Made by a program: the position numbers and the translations under genes. DNA of 11,716 nucleotides from Stramenopiles sp. TOSAG23-2 (taxonomy: Eukaryota; Sar): contig LT649906.1 of NCBI GenBank assembly GCA_900128395.1, positions 1-11,716 on the forward strand, written 5' to 3'. Positions 1-7,606 of this stretch are shown piece by piece. Every line of letters starts with the position of its first letter. Position 1 is the stretch's first letter. Below the pieces are notes generated by a model. It searched no databases. It saw only the letters and a program-made list of their open reading frames with translations, and was not told the origin of the DNA.

Positions 1-55
1 CCTCTAATTTATCTTTGACAGCTTGTTTTAATGCCGTTAAGTTTCTGATTTTTTT
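1..55. repeat. Left arm of a 55-bp perfect inverted repeat
   Basis: The reverse complement of these 55 bases is identical, base for base, to 1181-1235 inside the membrane-protein gene. Identity stops at position 56, just after a run of seven T, and may continue beyond the left edge. The arms are about 1.1 kb apart and in opposite orientation. Confidence 0.96.
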
Positions 56-70
56 ACGTTTTTCAACATA
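1..70 (-). other. Possible partial exon of a divergent paralogue, or a duplicated gene fragment
   Basis: Read on the minus strand in the frame that matches the membrane protein at 1028-2434, this stretch is open to the window edge. It repeats that protein's residues 52-69 (from KKIRNL to DKLE) exactly. Just before the shared block it reads YVEKR, which differs from the corresponding IQRAW of the other gene. There is no in-frame ATG, and an in-frame TAA lies upstream. A coding role therefore needs an upstream exon joined at a splice acceptor; the sequence CTGTCAG ending at 71 (minus strand) would serve. The alternatives are a non-coding duplicated fragment or an assembly artefact. The rest lies outside the window. 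Confidence 0.3.
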
Positions 71-568
71 CTGACAGAATTATTCAAGGCTACATGCCTG
101 CTAGAAAAATTAGCATGGGGATAGCACGATACGCGCAAACAGCCTTAACCAGCTAACTATAATAAATAATAACTTTGCTAATTTTTTTAGGCAGTTAAAC
201 AAAACTCTCTTCTTTCTTCTTCTCAACAATAATAGCAACTGCAATATGCAATACATATTGTAGTACATGCAAGATAATTAAATTAAATAAAAATAAATAC
301 ATACAGACAAATATGCAAATACACTTTCGCTTCATACACACGGAATATAAATACCTGTGTAAAAAGGTTTCTAAACAAGTTTGACATTTGTTACGTGTTT
401 AGGATTCATTTATCAGTGTGTAGAAATCATTTTCTGGTGTTTGTTTTTATTTGCGCGGTGATTTTATTCTATATTCTATACGGTGTTGGGTATCGGCGTT
501 GAGAGCTACGATCGTATAGACGTGTATAGACCCTTTTCTAGGACGTCTAGAATAATATCCAACGGCGG

Positions 569-577
569 TATAAAAAG
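569..577 (+). promoter_or_regulatory. TATA-box-like element
   Basis: TATAAAAAG lies in a GC-richer context about 460 bp before the ATG at 1028. Two GTATAGAC motifs 10 bp apart (514 and 524) stand just upstream. It is a plausible core promoter for the membrane-protein gene, giving a leader of roughly 430 nt. It is called on motif only. Confidence 0.4.
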
Positions 578-950
578 ATAGACAGGTGTGTGTAGCAATT
601 GTTGCGAGCATATTATAGGTTAGCAAGTGTGGCTGGTGTGGTCGAACTTGTGTTGGAAATTATTCGGCAGTATTGGTGATTTCGTTGACAGTGGTTGAAT
701 ATTTTTCTAAAAAGGTAGTAAACGACCTGATTAAATCAGAGGTTTCAACGGGTGTAGGGATATTTTTTTGGAGAGCAACTGCCAAACCGGGTCAGAAAAG
801 CGGTAGAAGGGATAGAAAGTTCCTAACGCCACTACCGTTATCTAACATTCTAAACTGTGTTGGTGACTTTGGATTGGAAATCCTTAGTGTGAAGTTTTAT
901 AGAAACGAGGAATCAGAGGGTTCAACGAGCTATTGGATAGTACCCTGACG

Positions 951-978
951 TATAAAAACATACACGGATATAAAAACG
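951..978 (+). promoter_or_regulatory. Twin TATA-like boxes near the ATG
   Basis: TATAAAAAC occurs twice, at 951-959 and 969-977, exactly 18 bp apart and 51-77 bp before the ATG at 1028. This is an alternative, closer core promoter that would give a very short leader. The motif alone supports it. Confidence 0.35.
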
Positions 979-1027
979 TAGAAAAGGCGGATATAGGTAT
1001 TAGTATCGACCGAATCTAACTAGAATT

Positions 1028-2434
1028 ATGCTTTCTAATGTTACAACGATATTCAATCCGCTGGATGAACCCAATAAAAATGATGGTAATAATAGTGATA
1101 GAAGTAAGTTGAAGCAAGAAAAAGAAAACAAATTCACAAATGAGGAAATAAAAGCAGTAATTTCCATACAAAGAGCATGGAAAAAAATCAGAAACTTAAC
1201 GGCATTAAAACAAGCTGTCAAAGATAAATTAGAGGCATCGAAACTAAACAAAAGAAAATTATTGTCTGGCATTCTCATATTTATTGCGCATAGCATTAGG
1301 ATTGGACAGTATATACAGCAGTGGATAAACGAAGTTCGTGTAGATTCAACCTATGTTACAGTAGCATGTCTGTATCTTACACTCCTAATATGGGCAATTA
1401 TTTTACCATTACAAGATAAATTCCGGTTGAAACTATATTTAGGAATGTCGGTAGCTGGTCCGTTTGCCTTGAGTATTTTGCACTTTATTGTTGTTACGTT
1501 TTTATTCTCTCGATGGCAGTTCATAATTGAAACTGTCTTATTAATTTTCATGTCATATTTGTTTTACTGGCTTTTGGAATCCATGAGTATTATTATACAA
1601 TATATATACAAAAACGATATTTATGGTGTATCCATTCGTATTGCTGGAAAGATTTTGTCTACATTGCCTGTTTTGAGCTACCTATTGTTTGGTGGGTTTT
1701 CAACTAGTATGGTTTCTGGCGTATACTACGGAGAAATGTGCAAATATGTACCCGGGAGCTTTAAAGAACAATATAAAGACATCATTGGAAGGCCAGGAAC
1801 TACGTGGTTTAATTGTTCATATTATTATTCCAATAAAACTATGAATGATGACGAAAGTAGACAAAAACTTGATGATTATTTCCCTGAGGAACCGTCATCA
1901 ATTAAACAAGTTATGCTTCAACAAGAAATGAAACAATACGTTGCTATGGAAGTGTATACCTCAACCAACCAACATCAATCTATTGAAATTCTTTTCTTAC
2001 TTTTGTCGATGCAAATTCTTATGCGTATCTGCCGATTAACTGTAAATGACATTCTATCGCTACAGCTTTCTGCATGGGAGCTAGGTCTGGGCTTTATAAA
2101 TCTTCTCAGGGTTTTGGTAATATTAATTGCTAGTAGTTTAAATTTAGAATTGTATAAACCATCTGCAATCTATCAATTATTGGGTATAGTTAAGTATTTG
2201 ATGTGGGTACTTTATATTATAACATTTGGCATAGGTATCAAGCTTGTTCGTGATGCAAAACTAAGTTTAAGATTTGACCAGAAGAAGGAGGAGGAGGAGG
2301 ATGATAAAATTGAAGGGGAAAATAACAAAAAGAAGAGGGCTTCAAAGTCAGTACAACTAATACGTAGACGTTCCCGGCGCGAGAGCTCGATACACATTAA
2401 AAAAAGCATTGTCTCACTGGATTCTATCGTTTAA
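1028..2434 (+). CDS. Multi-pass membrane protein with N-terminal IQ-like motif, family not recognised
   Basis: This is a 468-residue uninterrupted ORF starting at ATG and ending TAA. I do not recognise the family. Residues 1-45 are polar and charged. Residues 45-56 (ISIQRAWKKIRN) resemble a calmodulin-binding IQ motif (IQxxxRxxxxR type, incomplete), followed by a basic helix to about 78. I count about eight hydrophobic segments: roughly 78-95, 108-127, 136-160, 164-193, 205-229, 318-337, 350-372 and 381-405. Between the fifth and sixth is a hydrophilic loop (230-317) with two Cys (C238, C263) and N-glycosylation-like NCS and NKT sites. The tail (416-468) has KKEEEEDD, encoded by a GAG/GAA run, then Arg/Lys/Ser-rich sequence such as RRRSRRESS that could be phosphorylated. 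No signal peptide is evident. A channel, transporter or scramblase-like role is only a guess. Codons 52-69 are duplicated in inverted form at the left edge of the window. Confidence 0.85.
   Translation: MLSNVTTIFNPLDEPNKNDGNNSDRSKLKQEKENKFTNEEIKAVISIQRAWKKIRNLTALKQAVKDKLEASKLNKRKLLSGILIFIAHSIRIGQYIQQWINEVRVDSTYVTVACLYLTLLIWAIILPLQDKFRLKLYLGMSVAGPFALSILHFIVVTFLFSRWQFIIETVLLIFMSYLFYWLLESMSIIIQYIYKNDIYGVSIRIAGKILSTLPVLSYLLFGGFSTSMVSGVYYGEMCKYVPGSFKEQYKDIIGRPGTTWFNCSYYYSNKTMNDDESRQKLDDYFPEEPSSIKQVMLQQEMKQYVAMEVYTSTNQHQSIEILFLLLSMQILMRICRLTVNDILSLQLSAWELGLGFINLLRVLVILIASSLNLELYKPSAIYQLLGIVKYLMWVLYIITFGIGIKLVRDAKLSLRFDQKKEEEEDDKIEGENNKKKRASKSVQLIRRRSRRESSIHIKKSIVSLDSIV
1181..1235. repeat. Right arm of the 55-bp perfect inverted repeat
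   Basis: Identical in reverse complement to 1-55. It begins exactly at the first base of codon 52 of the membrane-protein gene, in a run of seven A, and covers the basic helix after the IQ-like motif. Confidence 0.96.
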
Positions 2435-2793
2435 ATTATTGTTAAAACCTTCCATCTGTATCATCAGTCAGCATTAAGCAGCACAACGACTACACGATGT
2501 AACTCTGATTGTATAGAATGTATAACAATATAAATGGCATAAATATTGAATCATTATCATATACTTATCATCGTTTATAGGATGATTTCAAGGTGTTGAA
2601 GATAACTGGCATTTCACTAAACTCTACCAATATAAGCTTTCCACATCCTCGTAAGAATCTTATCTACATCGTCAGGCTTCTGAGAGACAGCTATGGATAG
2701 TCTCAGCCGCTTACGAGCCGATAAAAAGTTCATCTGATATCAGACTGTTCGATTCGAAGCGTTCTGAAATCGTTCACCACGCTTCTGAGCTTC

Positions 2794-2994
2794 TCATAAG
2801 CTCATAAGCGTGTCGTTTTTTAAAGAATGTTTGTACTTTTTTATATACTTCCATATAGGCTCTACCATGTTGTCGTCTTGGTAGTGTTGGGATACATAGT
2901 CTACGAGTGCGTCGTACTCGCTGATAGCGGATAGTTCGTAGTAGATAGCATGATAGCATTCATAATTCATAAAGACTTGCTGAATAGAGGCCAT
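2794..2994 (-). CDS. Doubtful small ORF, 66 residues, unknown
   Basis: A minus-strand ATG ORF reads MASIQQVFMNYECYHAIYYE at its start and ends LMSL. The start context is good (A at -3, G at +4). The composition is protein-like: soluble, probably helical, acidic in the middle and Lys-rich near the end. I recognise no family. The frame is open for some distance upstream of the ATG. The stop lies in a small repeat (two copies of CTCATAAG). It could be a real small gene, the last exon of a decayed gene, or chance. Confidence 0.25.
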   Translation of the reverse strand: MASIQQVFMNYECYHAIYYELSAISEYDALVDYVSQHYQDDNMVEPIWKYIKKYKHSLKNDTLMSL

Positions 2995-3080
2995 TCTGTA
3001 CTGAAAGTATACTGATGAATAATCAGGTTTAATAGTTGTTTTGTATACGAAAGGGTATGTTATAATACTAAGAAAAGCTA

Positions 3081-3178
3081 CTGATGCATTCGCCTATTCG
3101 TATCGGATACGGACGACCCTAGTTTTCACACTGATGTATTCGCATATTCGTAGAGTATTCTGACGACCCAAGTTTTCG
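3081..3178. repeat. Two-copy direct repeat, 50-bp period
   Basis: Copies at 3081-3128 and 3131-3178 share CTGATGYATTCGCMTATTCG at the start and GACGACCC.AGTTTTC at the end, with a diverged centre of about ten bases. There is no coding sense across both copies. Confidence 0.8.
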
Positions 3179-3755
3179 GATATTTTGTTTTGATGCAAAA
3201 ACCGTCAAAATGGACCTGACTATTGGAAATAGTTCATAGGCTTCAATACGTTCCGACACTACAAAACGATTAGGCTACCGAGCAAAATAAGGGTGCTATT
3301 TTAGGAGGTTTTTAACAGGGACACAGGATGGATATATGCTAGTACGGTGATACCACTACACTCTTCGAGCACCGAAATAATATGGAGACCCCGACTCTTC
3401 GAGCTTTGTATATCGTAACTCGTAAATGTCTGAACCATGGTGTTAGAGCTTGCCTTTGTACTTAGGCTTATTATTCGGGTAGTCTAATTTGAACTACTAA
3501 TAATGTACTTAACAACTCCACTACTAAAAAACAAATACACAATAATAATTGAATGGATGATCAACTCTTCTCCACCATTATTTTTTTTTATTATTGGCAC
3601 ATTGCACTATTATTATTTATTATTATATTAGATATAGCAACATACATTCTAATTCTGGCATTCCATTGGCATTACAAAAGTTAGTGCAATCATAAGTAAA
3701 GAACAAATTGTATCTAAACATACACATTCTATATCATATTACATCGCAATAAATA

Positions 3756-3798
3756 CCAATCATATTTCCGTCATTGTTAACATACTTTAAAAGCCAAT
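3756..3798 (+). promoter_or_regulatory. Two CCAAT boxes upstream of the deacetylase
   Basis: CCAAT at 3756-3760 and again at 3794-3798, 78 and 40 bp before the ATG at 3838. They match the site of the HAP/NF-Y complex. In such AT-rich DNA the pentamer also arises by chance, so this is a modest call. Confidence 0.35.
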
Positions 3799-3837
3799 AA
3801 TAATAATATTATAACACATCTTATTGTTTGTTTAACC

Positions 3838-5193
3838 ATGCCGAAGAAAACGATTGCATATTTTTATGATTCGGAAGTTGGAAATTATCACTTTGGATAT
3901 GGACATCCTATGAAACCACACCGTGTACGGATGGCACACGAATTAATTGTTAATTATGGATTATATCAACAAATGAAAATTTATAAACCAAAAATAGCTA
4001 GTAAACAAGATTTGATGAAGTTTCATTCAGAGCCATATTTAAACTTTTTAGAAAAAATTACACGAGAAACAATTCAAGATAATATTGAAGATATGAAACA
4101 ATTTAGTGTTGGGCAAGATTGTCCAGTTTTTGAAGGTGTCTATGAGTTTTCAAAAATATGTGCAAGTGGTTCTATAGGCGGCGCAGAAAGATTAAATGAA
4201 GGTAGTGCAGACATTGCAGTCAATTGGTCTGGTGGTTTGCACCATGCGAAAAAGAGTGAAGCTAGTGGTTTTTGTTATATCAATGATTGTGTTTTATCTA
4301 TTATCGAGTTATTAAAAGTTCATGAACGTGTGTTGTATTTAGATATTGATATCCACCACGGCGATGGTGTCGAGGAAGCGTTTTTGACGACTAACCGTGT
4401 TATGACATGTTCATTTCATAAATATGGCGATTATTTTCCTGGAACCGGTAGTGTAAACGATGTTGGTGTTAATGCAGGGGAAAATTATTCAATCAACTAT
4501 CCATTGAATGATTGGATCGATGATGCAACATATGTGGATATTTTTCAAACAGTAGTTGGAGATATCATGAATAAATTTGCACCTGGTGCAATTGTGTTGC
4601 AATGTGGTGCTGATTCACTTGCTGGAGATCGTTTGGGATTATTTAATTTAACGTTGAAAGGCCATGCGGAATGTGTTAAATTTGTTAAATCATTCGATGT
4701 GCCAGTCATGATATTAGGTGGCGGTGGTTATACGATGCGCAATGTCGCGCGTTTATGGACATATGAAACCTCCGTCTTGTTAGATACAGATATAAGCAAC
4801 AATTTACCAGCGAATAAATATTTTGAATATTTTGGACCAAATTATAAATTGCATATTGATGCATTAAGTAGCCCACAACATAAAAATGAAAATACAAGTG
4901 AATATTTACAAAACATTACAGCACATGTGTTGGATACATTACGTAAAATTCAATCTAGTCCAAGTGTCCAAATCAACACCGGCCAACCAGGTACTGGGGG
5001 ATTAAATAAAGATACCAATTTTACTAGAAGCGATATTGATAGCTCAGAGAAAGACAACGTGGATATTACGAAAGATAAATTACATTTAGAAGGGAAAGAT
5101 GAACGTGTTGTGGACATAGATAGTACTACACAAAGTAAAGGGGAATTTTACGATGGAGATAAGGATCAAGATGGTGATGTAGCAATGAGTTGA
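3838..5193 (+). CDS. HOS2: Class I histone deacetylase, HDAC3/Hos2 type
   Basis: This 451-residue zinc-dependent deacetylase removes acetyl groups from histone lysines in the nucleus. The catalytic domain covers about residues 4-380. It shows the paired active-site histidines (H135, H136 in GGLHHAKKSEASGFCY), zinc ligands D171, H173 (DIDIHHGDG) and D259 (CGADSLAGDRLG), and the transition-state tyrosine Y298 (GGGGYTMRNVAR). VNWSGG, VLQCGADS, WTYET and YFEYFGP favour the HDAC3/Hos2 clade over Rpd3. Members of that clade act in SMRT/NCoR-like or Set3-type complexes (family knowledge). Residues that bind inositol tetraphosphate in human HDAC3 are all present: H18, G22, K26, R265 and R301. The tail (about 381-451) is a divergent Asp/Lys/Ser-rich extension. 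The gene has no intron. The start ATG follows AACC and the protein aligns from its first residues. The symbol is by analogy with yeast. Confidence 0.96.
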   Translation: MPKKTIAYFYDSEVGNYHFGYGHPMKPHRVRMAHELIVNYGLYQQMKIYKPKIASKQDLMKFHSEPYLNFLEKITRETIQDNIEDMKQFSVGQDCPVFEGVYEFSKICASGSIGGAERLNEGSADIAVNWSGGLHHAKKSEASGFCYINDCVLSIIELLKVHERVLYLDIDIHHGDGVEEAFLTTNRVMTCSFHKYGDYFPGTGSVNDVGVNAGENYSINYPLNDWIDDATYVDIFQTVVGDIMNKFAPGAIVLQCGADSLAGDRLGLFNLTLKGHAECVKFVKSFDVPVMILGGGGYTMRNVARLWTYETSVLLDTDISNNLPANKYFEYFGPNYKLHIDALSSPQHKNENTSEYLQNITAHVLDTLRKIQSSPSVQINTGQPGTGGLNKDTNFTRSDIDSSEKDNVDITKDKLHLEGKDERVVDIDSTTQSKGEFYDGDKDQDGDVAMS

Positions 5194-5312
5194 GAAGAGA
5201 CAGGGGGAGAGACAGTGGGAGAGAGAGAGAGAGAGAGATAGAGAGAGAAATATATATATATATACTCGTATGATATATGATATATATTATACGAATATGA
5301 TATATATATTTA
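5194..5312. repeat. GA-rich then TA-rich microsatellite
   Basis: Starting just after the deacetylase stop codon, the plus strand is a purine (GA)n-type tract to about 5250, then (TA)n with interspersed ATGATATA units to about 5312. It lies in the 3' UTR. ACTCGTA-type motifs begin here and recur through 5661. Confidence 0.85.
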
Positions 5313-5329
5313 TTTTTAAAAAAATAATT

Positions 5330-5645
5330 AATTTAATTTACGCATAATTTATTTGCCTTGGTAGTGTCACACATTAATACGACACGTACATTTTAATAGA
5401 ATATAATACGAGCACATATTTTATGTATTTTTTTAAACTACTTCGTAATACCGAACGTACGTATGGTTCGTATTATTATATATATATCATATACACTCGT
5501 AATTAATATATTAATATTTAATATTATACGTGGGGAAATATCAACACACTCGTGTGAGATAGATTATTTCAGTTATTGTATTCTTTTGAAAGAGTACGAA
5601 TTATCATGAGTAAATTAAAACAATAAATTATGCGTAAATTAAATT
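5330..5645. repeat. 24-bp perfect inverted repeat between convergent genes
   Basis: Arms at 5330-5353 and 5622-5645 are exact reverse complements, separated by 268 bp. Read inward to outward, each arm starts AATAAATTATGCG. The right arm thus gives a plus-strand AATAAA at 5622-5627, the only canonical poly(A) signal I see downstream of the deacetylase. The left arm gives a minus-strand AATAAA at 5353-5348, the first canonical signal after the minus-strand gene that ends at 5729. The spacer contains an imperfect palindrome near 5442-5470 (CCGAACGTACGTATGGTTCG) and CACAC/GTGTG at 5545-5556. It could be a MITE or a shared bidirectional terminator. Confidence 0.85.
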
Positions 5646-5728
5646 ATTTTTAATTATTACGTACGAGTCGTAATTATATATTAATAACATCGGCCATAAT
5701 TTCAATAACGGTTGTTACCATTTTTGCA

Positions 5729-7606
5729 TTAAAAATTGGTAGTACCAGGAGCTGCACGATACTTATTATACCCCGAATATGATTGTGGCGCTGGTGGGGG
5801 GTTATACATTGTATTGTTCATTGTCATATTATTATTATTCATAGACATTACATTATTATGATGTGTCATTCTTCCATTATTCATCATCCCTCTACTAGTA
5901 TTATTCATATAACCCATTCTTCCATTCATGCCTGTCGCATTCATATTGCGATACATATTAACATTATTATTGTAGCCTGTGTTATATGGATTATTATTGC
6001 CAAATGCATTTCTTGGTGCCATTGGCTGTGCTTGCACCACTGGTCTCCCGATGATACCAGATGGCCTTATATATGTCCCACTCACTACTGGAGGCGGTGA
6101 GGGGGACATAGGCGGTGCTAGATTTCCAGCCATTGAGTACTTAATATCGTTGTTTAAGAATGATCTCACCTGACGATGAGGCGCAGCTTGGGGACGAATG
6201 ACTCTTGCACGAGGCAATACTTTCGGCTTCCTTCGTGCTTCACGAGCGCGGCTTTGCATACTAGATGTTTGCCTTGGTGCAACTGTAGGTTTCACTTGTT
6301 GTGGAACTCCAGAGTATTTTTCAGGATTGGCAAAATAATAATTTACCGCTCGTTCCACGTCTCCACCTGCTTTATCTAGCAATTCATTAGCATGTCTATC
6401 ACTTATGTCTCCAACAATTGCACGTAAATGGCCTAAGGCACCTGCATCAAACTTTTGCACTGATAATGCACGACGCCTAACTTCTGCTTTCGTGTTATTA
6501 GCATTTCTATCGGTTTGAAGAACTGGAGCAGAGCGAGTATTAGGAAGCACTGGTGCTGTTGGCCTTGGCTTTGATATTGATGGTGGTGCTACCACTACTG
6601 GTGCCACTAGTACATTTTCTACTTTAGGATGCTGCCCACTTGCAAAATAATAATTAATGCAGCTCTCAACATTCCCGTTAAAATCTTCTAGCATTTTATT
6701 AGCTTCCTCATCTGAAATGTTACCAAGGATAGCTCGAAGTTGCGTATATGTTTCTGCGGGAAATTGCTGTTCATTTTGCACTGCTACAGCATTGTTGTTA
6801 TTATGATCAGGCCCAACTTCTACTACTTTAGGATGCTGCCCACTTGCAAAATAATAATTAATGCAGCTCTCAACATTCCCGTTAAAATCTTCTAGCATTT
6901 CATTAGCTTCCTCATCTGAAATGTTACCAAGGATAGCTCGAAGTTGTGCATATGTTTCTGCGGGAAATTGCTGTTTATTTCGCACTGCTACAGCATTGTT
7001 GTTATGATTTACTTCTTCTTGACTTGGACGATGTTGCATAGCTACTGCAGGTTGATTCTGACGTTGTTGACGCTGTTGATCAAGCCCAACTGGATTCACT
7101 GTAAAGGGAGCATATACATTGTTTGGTGCGGTTCCAGACATTCGCCGTTGTATCGATGCTCTTCGATTTTCATTATTACTGCCATCTCTGCCGATACTGG
7201 CATTTAAAATATTTGATCCTTCCGTAGCAAGAGCATTACGATCCGTTTTGAACAACGTTATGCCAAGTGAAGCAATTTGTTTCCTTCCAGAATTTAATAC
7301 GCGAAAACCATTTGGTTGTGCACGTTGTTGTGTCGGTATTTGTTGCAAAGATATCCTTGATACACCAACCTGGCGTGAATTCTTTTTTGTCAACAATTCA
7401 CATAGTAACATTTGCTCGCCACCATACTGAAAGGTTACTTTCTCATCAACAATACCCATTTTTCCTATAGCTGGCGTTTTCAATACCTTATTTCCTAAAG
7501 AACATTTGATATAAATATCTTTTGAGGTAAGATATTTTGTCAAATGGTTATCAATATCTATAACTTGATGCAAGTGTATCACAAGCAACGGTTTTTGGGT
7601 GGACAT
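5729..7606 (-). CDS. C2-like protein with three UBA-like domains and Asn/Met-rich tail
   Basis: This 625-residue ORF runs from an ATG to TAA with no intron. Residues 6-120 look like a C2 domain (LLVIHLHQVIDID..., later LLCELLTKKNSRQVGVSRISL and IASLGITLF) but lack most of the usual calcium-binding Asp residues. Three UBA/CUE-like helices follow at about 213-258, 281-326 and 388-427, each with the pattern LRAI.G.ISD..AN.ML...G.VE..INYYFA. The first two sit in a 68-residue duplicated unit and are almost identical; the third is clearly older. Residues 330-365 and 430-535 are Pro/Arg/Ala-rich linkers. Residues 535-605 are Asn/Met/Tyr/Gly-rich and resemble prion-like sequence. By family knowledge, UBA-like domains bind ubiquitin and C2 domains bind membranes. 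A ubiquitin-binding adaptor at a membrane or in condensates is my inference. No catalytic domain is visible. I cannot name the gene. It converges on the deacetylase gene, 535 bp apart. Confidence 0.88.
   Translation of the reverse strand: MSTQKPLLVIHLHQVIDIDNHLTKYLTSKDIYIKCSLGNKVLKTPAIGKMGIVDEKVTFQYGGEQMLLCELLTKKNSRQVGVSRISLQQIPTQQRAQPNGFRVLNSGRKQIASLGITLFKTDRNALATEGSNILNASIGRDGSNNENRRASIQRRMSGTAPNNVYAPFTVNPVGLDQQRQQRQNQPAVAMQHRPSQEEVNHNNNAVAVRNKQQFPAETYAQLRAILGNISDEEANEMLEDFNGNVESCINYYFASGQHPKVVEVGPDHNNNNAVAVQNEQQFPAETYTQLRAILGNISDEEANKMLEDFNGNVESCINYYFASGQHPKVENVLVAPVVVAPPSISKPRPTAPVLPNTRSAPVLQTDRNANNTKAEVRRRALSVQKFDAGALGHLRAIVGDISDRHANELLDKAGGDVERAVNYYFANPEKYSGVPQQVKPTVAPRQTSSMQSRAREARRKPKVLPRARVIRPQAAPHRQVRSFLNNDIKYSMAGNLAPPMSPSPPPVVSGTYIRPSGIIGRPVVQAQPMAPRNAFGNNNPYNTGYNNNVNMYRNMNATGMNGRMGYMNNTSRGMMNNGRMTHHNNVMSMNNNNMTMNNTMYNPPPAPQSYSGYNKYRAAPGTTNF
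6621..7005. repeat. Intragenic tandem duplication encoding UBA-like domains 1 and 2
   Basis: Copies at 6621-6801 and 6825-7005 (181 bp each, 204-bp or 68-codon offset) differ at only five bases by direct comparison. All five are transitions, and they fall in four codons, each with an amino-acid change (R to Q, K to E, A to T, E to K). The diverged joint between the copies is about 23 bp. Confidence 0.95.

Larger units (their letters stand above)
71..1027. other. Upstream region and likely 5' UTR of the membrane-protein gene
   Basis: No convincing gene is present. The left part (about 120-420) is AT-rich. It holds a pyrimidine-rich acceptor-like stretch ending TTTTTTTAG at 190, with a CTAAC-type branch motif 30-40 bases before it. 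From about 470 the base composition becomes less AT-rich, with TATA-like boxes at 569 and 951-978. The block AATCAGAGG.TTCAACG occurs twice, near 734 and 911. An ORF at 673-948 has no ATG start and is probably leader sequence. Confidence 0.6.
2435..3837. other. 1.4-kb intergenic region
   Basis: This separates two plus-strand genes. It holds the 3' end of the membrane-protein gene (no canonical AATAAA seen nearby), a 12-bp palindrome TCTGATATCAGA at 2733-2744, a doubtful minus-strand ORF at 2794-2994, a 50-bp-period direct repeat at 3081-3178, and a small hairpin (ACTATT/AATAGT, 3219-3233). ACTCTTCGAGC occurs twice, at 3360 and 3394. Position 3480 onward is very AT-rich and forms the upstream region of the deacetylase gene. 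The middle part (about 2650-3450) is noticeably less AT-rich than the ends, so it may be a decayed gene or inserted sequence. Confidence 0.6.

Noticed and set aside
673-948. 91-residue open frame ahead of the membrane-protein gene
   Set aside because: It begins at TTG, has no in-frame ATG start, shows no recognisable protein features and lies in the promoter or leader region.
2701-2765. Possible tRNA, because GTTCGATTC resembles a T-loop and TAGTCTCAG an A-box
   Set aside because: The bases around the putative T-loop do not pair, no acceptor stem can be drawn on either strand, and no anticodon arm fits.
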